From Clostridiales bacterium (lineage in GTDB: Bacteria > Bacillota > Clostridia > Lachnospirales > Lachnospiraceae), in assembly GCA_019424245.1 (NCBI GenBank), contig JAHYZV010000002.1, positions 1 to 64,000 of the forward strand: a stretch of DNA of 64,000 bases. The letters are read 5' to 3'. The notes under the pieces are model-generated. The model was given only the letters and a program-made list of their open reading frames with translations. It had not been told where the DNA came from and ran no database searches. A program made the position numbers and the translations under genes. Positions 55,058 to 63,955 of the stretch are shown piece by piece; the stretch's first letter is position 1, and every line of letters begins with the position of its first letter.

Positions 55058-55807
55058 TCAGCCTTCTTCATCCAGATAATCTATCTTCATAAGTGTCAAT
55101 CCCTGTGGGGGTGCCGTCTGGCCCGCCTGTGTCCTATCGCAGGCGTCAAGCATATATTGGATATATTCTGGTTCGAACCTGCCCTTTCCAACCTGTATAA
55201 GCGTTCCAGCTATTATCCTGACCATATTATAAAGAAATCCATTACCGGTTATTGTTATATGTATTTCTTCATCCTTTTTGTCTACATCAAGTGCATATAC
55301 CGTCCTTACTGTTGATTCTGCCTGCGTTCTTACACAGCAGAAGCTCTTAAAGTCATGCTCTCCTATAAGATATCCGGCTGCCTTCTTCATTCTGTCTATA
55401 TCTATATTACCCGCTACATTCCATGTATAATTTCTTTTCTGTGGTATTCCGAATTCGGTATTTAATATCCTGTAGCAATATGTTTTCTTTGTGTCACAAT
55501 GTCTTGGATGAAAGTCTGCATTAACTTCATCGGATTCCTGCACAATAACATCATCAGGAAGGTACCTGTTAAGTGCATACGTGAATCTGTCTGCCGGTAT
55601 ACTTGAAGCTGTATCGAACACTGCTACATTTCCCATAGCATGAACACCGGCATCTGTACGGCTTGCACCTATTACATGTATATGTTCTCCTGTAAGCTGA
55701 TGTATTGCGTCATCTAAGACCTTCTCTATAGTTATGGCAGATGGCTGTATCTGCCAGCCTGAATAATTCGTTCCGTCATATGCTACCCTCAGCCTTATTC
55801 TTCTCAT
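55058..55807 (-). CDS. truA: tRNA pseudouridine(38-40) synthase
   Basis: Converts U38-U40 of the anticodon arm to pseudouridine. YDGTNYSGWQIQ at the N-terminus, GASRTDAGVHAMGNVAVF with the catalytic Asp (about residues 52-69) and the C-terminal YNMVRIIAGTLIQVGKG are diagnostic. The start at 55807 (MRRIRLRV) has GAGG six bases upstream, giving 249 residues. It lies downstream of ecfT, an arrangement usual in Firmicutes. Confidence 0.95.
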   Translation of the reverse strand: MRRIRLRVAYDGTNYSGWQIQPSAITIEKVLDDAIHQLTGEHIHVIGASRTDAGVHAMGNVAVFDTASSIPADRFTYALNRYLPDDVIVQESDEVNADFHPRHCDTKKTYCYRILNTEFGIPQKRNYTWNVAGNIDIDRMKKAAGYLIGEHDFKSFCCVRTQAESTVRTVYALDVDKKDEEIHITITGNGFLYNMVRIIAGTLIQVGKGRFEPEYIQYMLDACDRTQAGQTAPPQGLTLMKIDYLDEEG

Positions 55808-55970
55808 TCTAATCCTCATTTCTGCTATAACCTTATATGAATGTCTAAAGCGATTTCCAGCACTTATTAATACGCATCCTTAATTCCGTTGATATGCTGT
55901 TAAGGTTAATTCTAAGTGATTTATAACATCTATTAATACATCATGCTTGTATAAATGATAAAACAAACCA

Positions 55971-56771
55971 TTAAACAAATATTTTAATAAGAATTAACAC
56001 TCCAAGGTATGCAAACATACACAAATATGCTATCTTATCCCTTTTAGCATACTTAAGCGGCTTCATTTTAGTCCTGCCCTCTGAACCATGGTAGCATCTT
56101 GCTTCCATCGCCATAGCAAGCTCATTTGCCCTTCTGAATGCTGAAACAAAAAGTGGAACAAGAATCGGCACCATAGCTTTAGCTCTTTTTATAATATTTC
56201 CATTTTCAAAATCTGCGCCTCTTGCCATCTGCGCCTTCATTATTTTATCCGTTTCTTCCACAAGAATAGGAATAAATCTTAATGCTATTGACATCATCAT
56301 TGCTATCTCGTGTACTGGAACTTTTATATATTTAAGAAATCCTAAGCCCTTTTCAAGGCCGTCAGTCAGATTATTAGGTGTTGTTGTCAGGGTCATAAGT
56401 GATGTGCCTAATATAAGGTACACAAGACGTACGACCATAAATATAGCGGTCTTAAGACCTTCGTATGTTATAGTCAGCTTCCATATCTGGATAAGTGTTT
56501 CGCCTGGTGTTAAAAACAGGTTAAATACCGCACTGATTATAATAAGAATTACTATTGACTTAAGTCCTCTTACCATGAATTTAAGAGGTATCTTGGATAT
56601 GGCTATAACCGCTGCAAGTGCAACTGTTACAAATGCATATATCCATATATTCATTCCTAAAAATAATGAAATTATAAAAACTAATGTGCCCATAAGCTTT
56701 ACTCTTGGGTCAAGTCTGTGTATAACTGATTCAGCCTGATAATATTGTCCTATTGTTATATCTTTAATCAT
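55971..56771 (-). CDS. ecfT: Energy-coupling factor transporter transmembrane protein EcfT
   Basis: Membrane scaffold of group II ECF transporters that links the two ATPases to exchangeable S-components for vitamins and metals. The 266 residues have about five or six membrane segments (LMGTLVFIISLFLGMNIWIY; VILIIISAVFNLFL). The coupling helix motif with Ala-Arg-Gly, AQMARGADF, and AMAMEARCYHG are typical. The start at 56771 is chosen for family length and GGAAAG upstream. It follows ecfA2 by 76 bases. Confidence 0.95.
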   Translation of the reverse strand: MIKDITIGQYYQAESVIHRLDPRVKLMGTLVFIISLFLGMNIWIYAFVTVALAAVIAISKIPLKFMVRGLKSIVILIIISAVFNLFLTPGETLIQIWKLTITYEGLKTAIFMVVRLVYLILGTSLMTLTTTPNNLTDGLEKGLGFLKYIKVPVHEIAMMMSIALRFIPILVEETDKIMKAQMARGADFENGNIIKRAKAMVPILVPLFVSAFRRANELAMAMEARCYHGSEGRTKMKPLKYAKRDKIAYLCMFAYLGVLILIKIFV

Positions 56772-56847
56772 ATCTTTCCAATCCTGTGCGTATGCACATT
56801 TTCTACATTTCACTCCTGTACATTATACAGGTTATGCTTGTATCTGT

Positions 56848-57708
56848 TTATCCGTTATTAATAACATTAAAATGCTTCAATATATTATCTCTTGCTTCTT
56901 CAACTGTAATCGCATCAGGATTAACAGCTATACCGGCCGCAATAAGATCATTCATAATATAAGTCACCTGTGGAGCTGCAAGTCCTATATGTTCAAGCTC
57001 TTTATGGTGTGCAAACACATTCCTTGGAGTATCGTCATATTTAAGAATTCCATCATCCATAACCATAATCCTGCTTACATATCTTGCAACATCTTCCATA
57101 CTATGTGAAACGAGAATTACGGTAATTCCAGTTTCTTCCCTAAGCCGCTTTATACATTCAAGAATATCATCTCTGCCCTTTGGATCCAGTCCTGCCGTTG
57201 GTTCATCAAGTATAAGCACCTGTGGTTTCATGGCAAGTACGCCTGCTATTGCAACTCTTCTTTTCTGACCGCCTGATAAGTCAAATGGAGACTGATAATA
57301 CAGATTTTCGTCCAATCCCACCTGTTTCAGGCTCTCGAAAGCCCTTATCTCATATTCCTGCCTGGATAAGCCCAGATTCTTAGGTCCAAAGCATACATCC
57401 TTAAATATATCTGTTTCGAATAACTGATGCTCTGGATACTGGAATACCAGCCCAACATTTTTTCTTAATTCACGCATATCATACCCTGCTTCATATATAT
57501 CCTTACCATTGTAATATATATGTCCTGATGTAGCCTTTAAAAGACCGTTCAGATGCTGAATCAATGTCGATTTACCTGAGCCGGTATGTCCTATAAGACC
57601 TATAAACTCTCCATCCTCTATTGCAAATGATACATTGTCCAGAGCTTTTCTTTCAAAGCCTGTTCCCGCCTCATATACATGGCTAATTTTATCAACTATT
57701 ATTGACAT
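56848..57708 (-). CDS. ecfA2: Energy-coupling factor transporter ATPase EcfA2
   Basis: ABC ATPase of 286 residues. Walker A GHTGSGKSTLIQHLNG (about 35-50), Q-loop GLVFQYPEHQLFE, signature LSGGQKRRVAIAGVLA and Walker B LILDEPTAGLDPKG. The EYPEHQLF-type Q-loop and pairing with ecfA1 and ecfT place it in the Ecf module. GAGG precedes the ATG. It is separated from ecfA1 by 136 bases. Confidence 0.95.
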   Translation of the reverse strand: MSIIVDKISHVYEAGTGFERKALDNVSFAIEDGEFIGLIGHTGSGKSTLIQHLNGLLKATSGHIYYNGKDIYEAGYDMRELRKNVGLVFQYPEHQLFETDIFKDVCFGPKNLGLSRQEYEIRAFESLKQVGLDENLYYQSPFDLSGGQKRRVAIAGVLAMKPQVLILDEPTAGLDPKGRDDILECIKRLREETGITVILVSHSMEDVARYVSRIMVMDDGILKYDDTPRNVFAHHKELEHIGLAAPQVTYIMNDLIAAGIAVNPDAITVEEARDNILKHFNVINNG

Positions 57709-57844
57709 TCTACTTCCTCATTTCTGTGTGTATGCTGTATATAATACAGTCACGCCACTTGAATTTATTATCTAACTAAATATGTTTAAATCTACCTAAA
57801 ATCAAACCGTAATAATCACCAACCTATATTCGTCAGATGTTTCA

Positions 57845-58714
57845 TCATTTATCTGTCTTTAATAAATCGAGTCTTTTTATCTCTTCAACAAGCTCTTCGT
57901 TTCTTATAATACCATCTTTAACAGGAAGTCCCTCTTTTTTTAATTCATATGCAAGCTCAGTTACCTGTGGAACATCAAGTCTTAATTCCTTTAATTTATC
58001 AACCTGCGAAAATATCTGTCTAGGTGTTCCTTCCATAACAAGCTTTCCATTATCCATAACAAAAACATGGTCTGCATCTATAACCTCTTCCATATAATGT
58101 GTTATAAGAATTATGGTTACACCTTCTTTTTTATTGAGCTCATGCAGAACATGTATAACCTCTTTTCTTCCAAGCGGATCAAGCATGGCTGTTGGCTCAT
58201 CAAGCACTATGCACTTAGGTTTCATAGCAACGATTCCAGCTATAGCTACCCTCTGCTTCTGACCACCTGACAGCTTGTTAGGCGATGCATTCCTGAACTT
58301 ATACATACCTACTGCTTTAAGGCTCTTTTCTACTCTTTCCCAGATTTCCTCTGTTGGAACACCTATATTTTCAGGACCGAATCCTACCTCCTCATCTACA
58401 AGTGTACCTACTATCTGGTTATCCGGATTCTGAAATACCATACCGGCAGTCTGTCTGATCTTAAGTGTATTATCCGCATCCTTTGTATCCATTCCATCCA
58501 CATATACAGTACCCTCTGTTGGCATAACAAGTGCATTAAGATGCTTTGCAAATGTTGATTTACCAGAACCATTATGTCCTAATACTGCCACAAAATCTCC
58601 TGCTTTGATATCTATATTAACGTTGTCAACTGCTGTTGTAATGCCTTCAACGTTTCCTTCTTCATCACGTCTTATATATTCAAATGTTAAATCCTTAGCT
58701 TGTACTATTCCCAC
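57845..58714 (-). CDS. ecfA1: Energy-coupling factor transporter ATPase EcfA1
   Basis: ABC ATPase paired with EcfA2. Starts MGIVQAKDLTFEYIRRDEEG from GTG at 58714, chosen because GGAG lies six bases upstream; an upstream ATG at 58738 has no such site. Walker A GHNGSGKSTFAKHLNA, Q-loop GMVFQNPDNQIVG, signature LSGGQKQRVAIAGIVA and Walker B IVLDEPTAMLDP are complete. The 289 residues are usual. A terminator-like hairpin lies between rplQ and this gene, so it may have partly separate expression. Confidence 0.94.
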   Translation of the reverse strand: MGIVQAKDLTFEYIRRDEEGNVEGITTAVDNVNIDIKAGDFVAVLGHNGSGKSTFAKHLNALVMPTEGTVYVDGMDTKDADNTLKIRQTAGMVFQNPDNQIVGTLVDEEVGFGPENIGVPTEEIWERVEKSLKAVGMYKFRNASPNKLSGGQKQRVAIAGIVAMKPKCIVLDEPTAMLDPLGRKEVIHVLHELNKKEGVTIILITHYMEEVIDADHVFVMDNGKLVMEGTPRQIFSQVDKLKELRLDVPQVTELAYELKKEGLPVKDGIIRNEELVEEIKRLDLLKTDK

Positions 58715-58771
58715 TATTTTCTCCAATTCCTGATTCATACATTCTGTTAATCCATACAATATCTTTATATA

Positions 58772-58805
58772 ACAAAACAGCGGATAAGAATTACTTCTTA
58801 CCCGC
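58772..58805 (-). terminator. Terminator between rplQ and ecfA1
   Basis: Minus-strand 11-bp stem (58780-58790 with 58795-58805, one G-U pair) with a 4-base loop and a TGTTTTGTT tail, 15 bases after the rplQ stop. It likely ends or attenuates the ribosomal operon before the ecf genes. Confidence 0.75.
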
Positions 58806-58820
58806 CTTAAAAGCACTTGA

Positions 58821-59357
58821 TTAAACTAATTCAAGAAGTACTTCCATTGCTGCATCACCTTTTCTTAAGCCAATCTTAACGATTCTTGTATAGCCACCCT
58901 TACGGTCAGCATACTTTGGAGCGATTTCGTCGAATAACTTGTTTGTAAGGTCAACAGTCTTTGTGTTCTTCTTCTTTCCAGCAGCATCTGCAGGAACCTC
59001 AGTTACCTTGTAAAGAACCTTGTCCATCTGCTTTCTAGCATGAAGCTTTGAAGGAAGATCCTTCTTGATTTCCTTTTCTACTGTTTCATATACAGTAACC
59101 TTCTTGCCATCTACAACTTCCTTAACTCTCTTACCTTCAGCATCCTTCTTTGCAACCTTAGCAGATACTGTAACTGTTTCGTAGTTGTCCTTTTCCTTAA
59201 CTGCAAGTGTGATAAGCTTTTCTGCCTGCTTACGAACTTCCTTAGCTCTTGCTTCTGTTGTAACAATCTTACCATTCTCGATTAAAGCTGTTACCTGGCT
59301 TCTTAATAAAGCCTTTCTCTGGCTTGATGTTCTACCAAGCTTTCTATACTTTGCCAT
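58821..59357 (-). CDS. rplQ: 50S ribosomal protein L17, long form
   Basis: The N-terminal LGRTSSQRKALLRSQVTALIE and the C-terminal GGYTRIVKIGLRKGDAAMEV are standard L17. At 178 residues it is about 50 longer than the usual 115-130. The extra stretch is a basic and acidic insertion (about 58-120; AKKDAEGKRVKEVVDGKK and so on), which probably projects from the ribosome surface. The start at 59357 has GGAGG eight bases upstream. It follows rpoA in the alpha operon order. Confidence 0.95.
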   Translation of the reverse strand: MAKYRKLGRTSSQRKALLRSQVTALIENGKIVTTEARAKEVRKQAEKLITLAVKEKDNYETVTVSAKVAKKDAEGKRVKEVVDGKKVTVYETVEKEIKKDLPSKLHARKQMDKVLYKVTEVPADAAGKKKNTKTVDLTNKLFDEIAPKYADRKGGYTRIVKIGLRKGDAAMEVLLELV

Positions 59358-59460
59358 TGATTTAACCTCCATTTGTAACGTTTATACATGCGCATATGGT
59401 CTTACTGTATAAATGTTTTTTCTACAAATTCTAATATTACGCTTTAATTGTTTCTATATA

Positions 59461-60429
59461 TTAATCTTCGCTTGATCTAAGATGAAGATTTAACTGCTTA
59501 AGCTTTAAAAGAACCTCATCTAATGACTTCTTACCAAGATTTCTAACCTTTATCATATCATCTGGAGTCTTGTTGCAGAGTTCTTCAACTGTATTGATAC
59601 CTGCTCTTCTAAGACAGTTAGATGAACGAACTGATAATTCAAGGTCTTCAATGCTCATTGAAAGAGCCTTTGTTGATTCATCAACTGGCTGTTCTGCCAT
59701 AATCTCTGCATTAGCAGCATTTTCTGAAAGATTGATGAATCCTTTAAGATGTTCACTAAGAACCTTAGCTGCAAGGCTTAAAGCCTCATCTGGAGCTGTT
59801 GTTCCGTTAGTGAATATATCAAGTGTAAGTTTGTCAAAATCTGTATCCTGACCAACTCGTGTATTCTGAACAGCCATATTTACTCTTTCTACAGGAGTGT
59901 AGATAGAATCTACTGCGATAACGCCAACTGGCTGGTCTTCCTTCTTATTCTTCTCTGAACTTACATAACCACGTCCGTTAGTAATTGTAAGTTCCATAAC
60001 TAACTTGCTATCAGCACTGTTAAGATGTGCTATAACAAGATCTGGGTTAATAATTTCTATATCAGGATCAACCTGAATATCAGATGCTCTTACTACACCC
60101 TCGCCCACGAAATCGATATGTGCTTCCTTAGGCTCAACGGAATTACCATTGTTCTTGATTGATAACTGCTTGATGTTCATCACTATCTCAGTAACATCTT
60201 CCTTAACACCAGGAATTGAGCTGAATTCATGAAGTACACCATCAATCTTGATACTGCTTACTGCTGTACCAACTAATGATGAAAGCATAATTCTTCTCAA
60301 AGAATTACCAAGCGTAAGTCCATAACCTCTTTCGAGAGGTTCAACGACAAATCTTCCATACTTTCCATCTTCTGACTGTTCAGTCATCTCAATCTTTGGC
60401 ATCTTGAAATTAAAATCTGCATCAACCAT
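59461..60429 (-). CDS. rpoA: DNA-directed RNA polymerase subunit alpha
   Basis: A 322-residue alpha subunit: N-terminal assembly domain (RGYGLTLGNSLRRIMLSSLV; GVKEDVTEIVMNIK), flexible linker rich in Ser and Glu, and a C-terminal domain (IEDLELSVRSSNCLRRAGIN; IKVRNLGKKSLDEVLLKLKQ) that contacts UP elements and activators. AAAGGAGG precedes the ATG. It sits between rpsD and rplQ as usual. Confidence 0.98.
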   Translation of the reverse strand: MVDADFNFKMPKIEMTEQSEDGKYGRFVVEPLERGYGLTLGNSLRRIMLSSLVGTAVSSIKIDGVLHEFSSIPGVKEDVTEIVMNIKQLSIKNNGNSVEPKEAHIDFVGEGVVRASDIQVDPDIEIINPDLVIAHLNSADSKLVMELTITNGRGYVSSEKNKKEDQPVGVIAVDSIYTPVERVNMAVQNTRVGQDTDFDKLTLDIFTNGTTAPDEALSLAAKVLSEHLKGFINLSENAANAEIMAEQPVDESTKALSMSIEDLELSVRSSNCLRRAGINTVEELCNKTPDDMIKVRNLGKKSLDEVLLKLKQLNLHLRSSED

Positions 60430-60479
60430 GTATAGCCCCTCCTTTTATGGGTTTTAATAAGTTTATTCCTTCTATCCAT

Positions 60480-60518
60480 AAGACAACAGAACGCATATAT
60501 ACAGCATTCTGTTGTCTT
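60480..60518 (-). repeat. Intercistronic hairpin between rpsD and rpoA
   Basis: Perfect 12-bp stem (60480-60491 and 60507-60518, arm AAGACAACAGAA) with a 15-base loop and no T tract. It may be a processing or attenuation site that sets rpoA expression relative to the ribosomal proteins. Confidence 0.7.
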
Positions 60519-60581
60519 AAACAAACGACTGTATTCACATACGACATGTAAAATGCAGCGTCCAAAAATCTTATTAATGGA

Positions 60582-61175
60582 TTACTTAGAATATAACTCG
60601 ACGATAAGCATCTCATTTACAGGAACATCAATTGCTTCTCTTGTAGGTAAAGACTTAACTGTACCCTTAAGAGCCTCTCTGTCTGACTCTAACCACTCTG
60701 GAACTAATCTTCCGTTAGTAGCTTCAAGTACTTCCTTATATCTTGCACAAGACTTTGACTTTTCTCTGATTTCAATAACATCTCCAGCCTTAACTAAGTA
60801 TGAAGGGATGTTTACGCGCTTGCCGTTAACAAGTACATGCTTGTGATCTACGATCTGTCTTGCTTCTTTTCTTGTTCTTGCAAAACCTAATCTGAAGATA
60901 ACATTATCAAGTCTGAGTTCAAGAGTAACCATAAGGTTTTCACCAGTCATACCCTTCTGCTTCTCAGCCTTCTTATAGTAATTAAGGAAAGGCTTCTCTA
61001 ATACGCCGTAGATAAACTTAGCCTTCTGCTTTTCGCGAAGCTGCATACCATACTCGCTAATCTTTCTACCAGCATTCTTAGCCTTTCTGTTAGACTTTTT
61101 ATCTATTCCTAAATATAAAGGATCTAAATCAAGAGATCTGCATCTCTTGAGCACAGGTGTTCTATTAACTGCCAT
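60582..61175 (-). CDS. rpsD: 30S ribosomal protein S4
   Basis: A 197-residue S4 with the S4 RNA-binding domain (LDNVIFRLGFARTRKEARQI; VNGKRVNIPSYLVKAGDVIE). The first residues (MAVNRTPVLKRCRSLDLDPL) lack the zinc-binding Cys set that some S4 proteins carry. S4 nucleates 30S assembly and in other bacteria represses its own operon. It lies 20 bases after rpsK. Confidence 0.96.
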   Translation of the reverse strand: MAVNRTPVLKRCRSLDLDPLYLGIDKKSNRKAKNAGRKISEYGMQLREKQKAKFIYGVLEKPFLNYYKKAEKQKGMTGENLMVTLELRLDNVIFRLGFARTRKEARQIVDHKHVLVNGKRVNIPSYLVKAGDVIEIREKSKSCARYKEVLEATNGRLVPEWLESDREALKGTVKSLPTREAIDVPVNEMLIVELYSK

Positions 61176-61195
61176 TGTAATCTTACCTCCCTAAA

Positions 61196-61591
61196 TTAAA
61201 CTCTTCTACGCTTTGGTGGACGACAACCGTTATGTGGAACTGGTGTAACATCCTTGATACTTGTAACTTCGAGACCACAAGCTGAAAGTGCACGAATAGC
61301 TGCCTCTCTACCTGAACCTGGTCCCTTAACCATAACGTCTACAGACTTTAATCCGTGAATTAAAGCAGCCTTTGTAGCTGTTTCAGCTGCCATCTGTGCT
61401 GCATATGGAGTAGACTTCTTAGATCCTCTGAATCCGAGTCCACCTGCAGATGCCCATGATAAAGCATTTCCTTCTGCATCTGTTAATGTAACTATTGTAT
61501 TATTGAAAGATGACTGAATATGTGCCTGTCCTCTTTCAACGTTCTTCTTAACACGCTTCTTTGTCACTTTTTTTGTAACTTTCTGAGCCAT
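61196..61591 (-). CDS. rpsK: 30S ribosomal protein S11
   Basis: A 131-residue S11 with a lysine-rich N-terminus (VTKKVTKKRVKKNVERGQAH) and SSFNNTIVTLTDAEGNALSW, then VMVKGPGSGREAAIRALSAC and the basic tail CRPPKRRRV. It forms the platform of the small subunit. GAGG precedes the ATG. Alpha operon. Confidence 0.97.
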   Translation of the reverse strand: MAQKVTKKVTKKRVKKNVERGQAHIQSSFNNTIVTLTDAEGNALSWASAGGLGFRGSKKSTPYAAQMAAETATKAALIHGLKSVDVMVKGPGSGREAAIRALSACGLEVTSIKDVTPVPHNGCRPPKRRRV

Positions 61592-61624
61592 GATAACTAA
61601 CCTCCTGTGAGTTTAACAATTCAA

Positions 61625-61999
61625 TTATTTCTTCTTATTAGCTACAGTCTTCTTAGGACCCTTACATGTTCTTGCATTAGTCTTTGTCTTCTGGCCTCTG
61701 CATGGAAGTCCCTTTCTATGACGGATTCCTCTGTAGCATCCGATTTCCTTTAATCTCTTAATGTTCATGGCAACTTCTCTTCTTAAGTCACCTTCTACTA
61801 AATGTTCTGGATCAGCATCGATAACCTTAGCAATCTTTGCAACTTCTTCATCTGTAAGATCCTTAACACGTGTATCTGGATTAACGCCAGCCTCTTCAAG
61901 AATCTTAGATGCTCTTACTCGGCCAATACCGTAAACATAAGTAAGTCCTATTTCAATACGCTTTTCTCTTGGTAAGTCTACACCTGAAATACGAGCCAT
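61625..61999 (-). CDS. rpsM: 30S ribosomal protein S13
   Basis: A 124-residue S13 (MARISGVDLPREKRIEIGLT; YVYGIGRVRASKILEEAGVN; GCYRGIRHRKGLPCRGQKTK) with a lysine-rich C-terminal tail. S13 contacts the P-site tRNA and the large subunit. GGAGG lies 10 bases before the ATG. Confidence 0.97.
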   Translation of the reverse strand: MARISGVDLPREKRIEIGLTYVYGIGRVRASKILEEAGVNPDTRVKDLTDEEVAKIAKVIDADPEHLVEGDLRREVAMNIKRLKEIGCYRGIRHRKGLPCRGQKTKTNARTCKGPKKTVANKKK

Positions 62000-62309
62000 G
62001 TGTTCTTTAACCTCCGTTAATCAAATATATATGTTATTAATCAATTCTGTGTAGCTGTATACATACGCAGCCCGCCAGTTTCCTGCCGTCTGAAATGTGT
62101 GCGCTGCCATAACTGCTACGATAATTTATAAAATAGCAATGACCACCTTACAACTTAGCCGGGTGATTCATCACTGCAGCCGCAAACCACTTAATTTGTC
62201 TGTTATAGTGAGTAACAGTACAAACCTACAATATGTTATGACATCAACTAGTGATATTGACACCATAACGCACAAACATGAGAAGTATTCCTACTTCTCT
62301 CCAAAAGGA
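62000..62309 (-). other. 310-base gap between rpmJ and rpsM
   Basis: This gap inside the ribosomal cluster holds no gene that I can see. It contains a perfect hairpin (GAGAAGTA-TTCC-TACTTCTC, 62280-62299) close to the rpmJ stop and a smaller CTGTTA…TAACAG repeat near 62200. The hairpin lacks a T tract. A promoter or leader for rpsM is possible. Confidence 0.5.
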
Positions 62310-62423
62310 TTAACCCTGTCTCTGCTTGTGCTTAGGGTTTTCACATATAATCATGATTCTACCCTTTCTCTTAATGACTTTGCATTTTTCACAAATTGGT
62401 TTAACTGATGATCTAACCTTCAC
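62310..62423 (-). CDS. rpmJ: 50S ribosomal protein L36
   Basis: A 37-residue L36: KVRSSVKPICEKCKVIKRKG followed by RIMIICENPKHKQRQG. It keeps the zinc ligands (CEKC … C … H), so this is the C+ form. It starts with GTG at 62423, with GGAGG eight bases upstream. Its place between infA and rpsM is the usual one. Confidence 0.96.
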   Translation of the reverse strand: MKVRSSVKPICEKCKVIKRKGRIMIICENPKHKQRQG

Positions 62424-62560
62424 TGCAAAAGCCTCCTTTCAGACAAGTTCGTTAGCTATTATATCATAGCCATATTTTTAAATGCAAGAAAAACTTTCAA
62501 TTTTCTCTAAAAAATATTGCACAAAATTTACAATATTTTTTAGATACTTTTTAAAAGATT

Positions 62561-62779
62561 TTACTTATCTCTCCAGATAATTCTTCCTTTAGTAAGATCA
62601 TATGGAGAAAGCTCTATAGTAACTTTATCTCCTGGAAGAATTCTAATGAAGTTCATTCTTAACTTTCCACTTATTGTTGCAAGAATCTGATGTCCATTCT
62701 CAAGTTCAACCTTAAAGAATGCATTTGGTAACTTCTCAACAACTTTTCCTTCGATTTCTATAACGTCTGCCTTTGACAT
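62561..62779 (-). CDS. infA: Translation initiation factor IF-1
   Basis: A 72-residue OB-fold protein (DVIEIEGKVVEKLPNAFFKV; GHQILATISGKLRMNFIRIL; LTKGRIIWRDK) that binds the 30S A site. Full family length. GGAGG precedes the ATG. It is followed by rpmJ after 137 bases. Confidence 0.98.
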   Translation of the reverse strand: MSKADVIEIEGKVVEKLPNAFFKVELENGHQILATISGKLRMNFIRILPGDKVTIELSPYDLTKGRIIWRDK

Positions 62780-62850
62780 TTAACTGCCTCCTTAATTAAT
62801 CTCTGATTTACATTGTTATGTTATATGACAAATATTCATATCCAGCACAA

Positions 62851-63108
62851 TTACTGAATATTTTTAATCGCATATTTAATATCTTCATTCGACAATGCAA
62901 CATTATTATTAATCCTGCCTGTTATTGTATCGTCAGTTCTTTTAATTAACTGAACATGTTTTAGCTTTTTCTTTTTTGGATTATTTACTTTTCTTATTTT
63001 TCCATCCACAAGATATACATACTCATCATCTGCATCAATAATAACATATATGTTATTATGATCATGTCCTGCTATAGATGTGGCAAAACATCCTATATAT
63101 TTATTCAA
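62851..63108 (-). CDS. KOW domain RNA-binding protein
   Basis: An 85-residue protein related to eukaryotic/archaeal L14e-like KOW proteins that Firmicutes often carry between map and infA. The N-terminal KOW-like strand region is IGCFATSIAGHDHNNIYVII, followed by a lysine-rich stretch (NNPKKKKLKHVQLI). It is presumed to bind RNA or the ribosome; no role is proven. GGAGG is upstream of the ATG. Confidence 0.85.
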   Translation of the reverse strand: MNKYIGCFATSIAGHDHNNIYVIIDADDEYVYLVDGKIRKVNNPKKKKLKHVQLIKRTDDTITGRINNNVALSNEDIKYAIKNIQ

Positions 63109-63199
63109 GCTGTACCCTCCCTATAACCAGTATCCTGTAACAATTGTCATTTTATACATTGACTTGCTTTATCCTACGAGTCTGCTGTAATACATGCTT

Positions 63200-63955
63200 C
63201 TACTCTGCCAGTGATAATATCTCCGGTCCGTTTTTAGTTACTAACACTGTGTTTTCATAGTGGGCTGACAACGAATTATCTATAGTTGATGCAGTCCAGT
63301 CATCATCCATCCACTTCACTCTGTAGTCACCTGCACTAACCATAGGCTCTATGGCAAGCGTCATACCTTCATATAACTTCATGCCTCTTCGCTGCTGTCT
63401 GAAGTTAGGTATTTCTGGTTCCTCGTGAAGCTGTGTTCCGATACCATGACCTACAAGTTCTCTTATAACGCCATATCCGAATGACTCATTATAATCTGCA
63501 ATTGCATTGGAGATTTCATATAAGTGACAGCCTTCTTTGGCAAACTTTATTCCTTCAAAGAAACTCTGCCTTGTCACTTCAATCAGTTTTGCTGCTTTAT
63601 CGCTTATATTGCCTACGCCATAAGTTCTTGCAGCATCTGAATGATACCCCTTATATATAACACCAGCATCAAGACTTACTATGTCTCCATCCTTAAGCAC
63701 TCTTGCCTTTGATGGAATACCATGTACTATCTCTTCATTTACTGATACACATATAGAGGCTGGATATCCCTGATATCCATAAAATGATGGTATACATCCG
63801 TAGCTTTTTATCATCTCATCGCCGATTTTGTTAATGTGATATGTTGTCACACCTGGTTTACATTCCTTTTCAAGTTCCTTAAGAACTGTTCCAAGTATCC
63901 TGCCAGCTTCTCTCATTAATTCTATTTCGTGCTTTGACTTAACTGTTACAGACAT
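63200..63955 (-). CDS. map: Type I methionine aminopeptidase
   Basis: Removes the initiator Met from nascent proteins. A 251-residue enzyme with the five metal ligands visible: DIVSLDAGVIYKGYHSDAAR (two Asp), RELVGHGIGTQLHEEPEIPN (His), and LAIEPMV (Glu), with a final ENTVLVTKNGPEIL (Glu). It has no SEC-C zinc extension. It heads the map-KOW-infA-rpmJ part of the cluster. Confidence 0.97.
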   Translation of the reverse strand: MSVTVKSKHEIELMREAGRILGTVLKELEKECKPGVTTYHINKIGDEMIKSYGCIPSFYGYQGYPASICVSVNEEIVHGIPSKARVLKDGDIVSLDAGVIYKGYHSDAARTYGVGNISDKAAKLIEVTRQSFFEGIKFAKEGCHLYEISNAIADYNESFGYGVIRELVGHGIGTQLHEEPEIPNFRQQRRGMKLYEGMTLAIEPMVSAGDYRVKWMDDDWTASTIDNSLSAHYENTVLVTKNGPEILSLAE

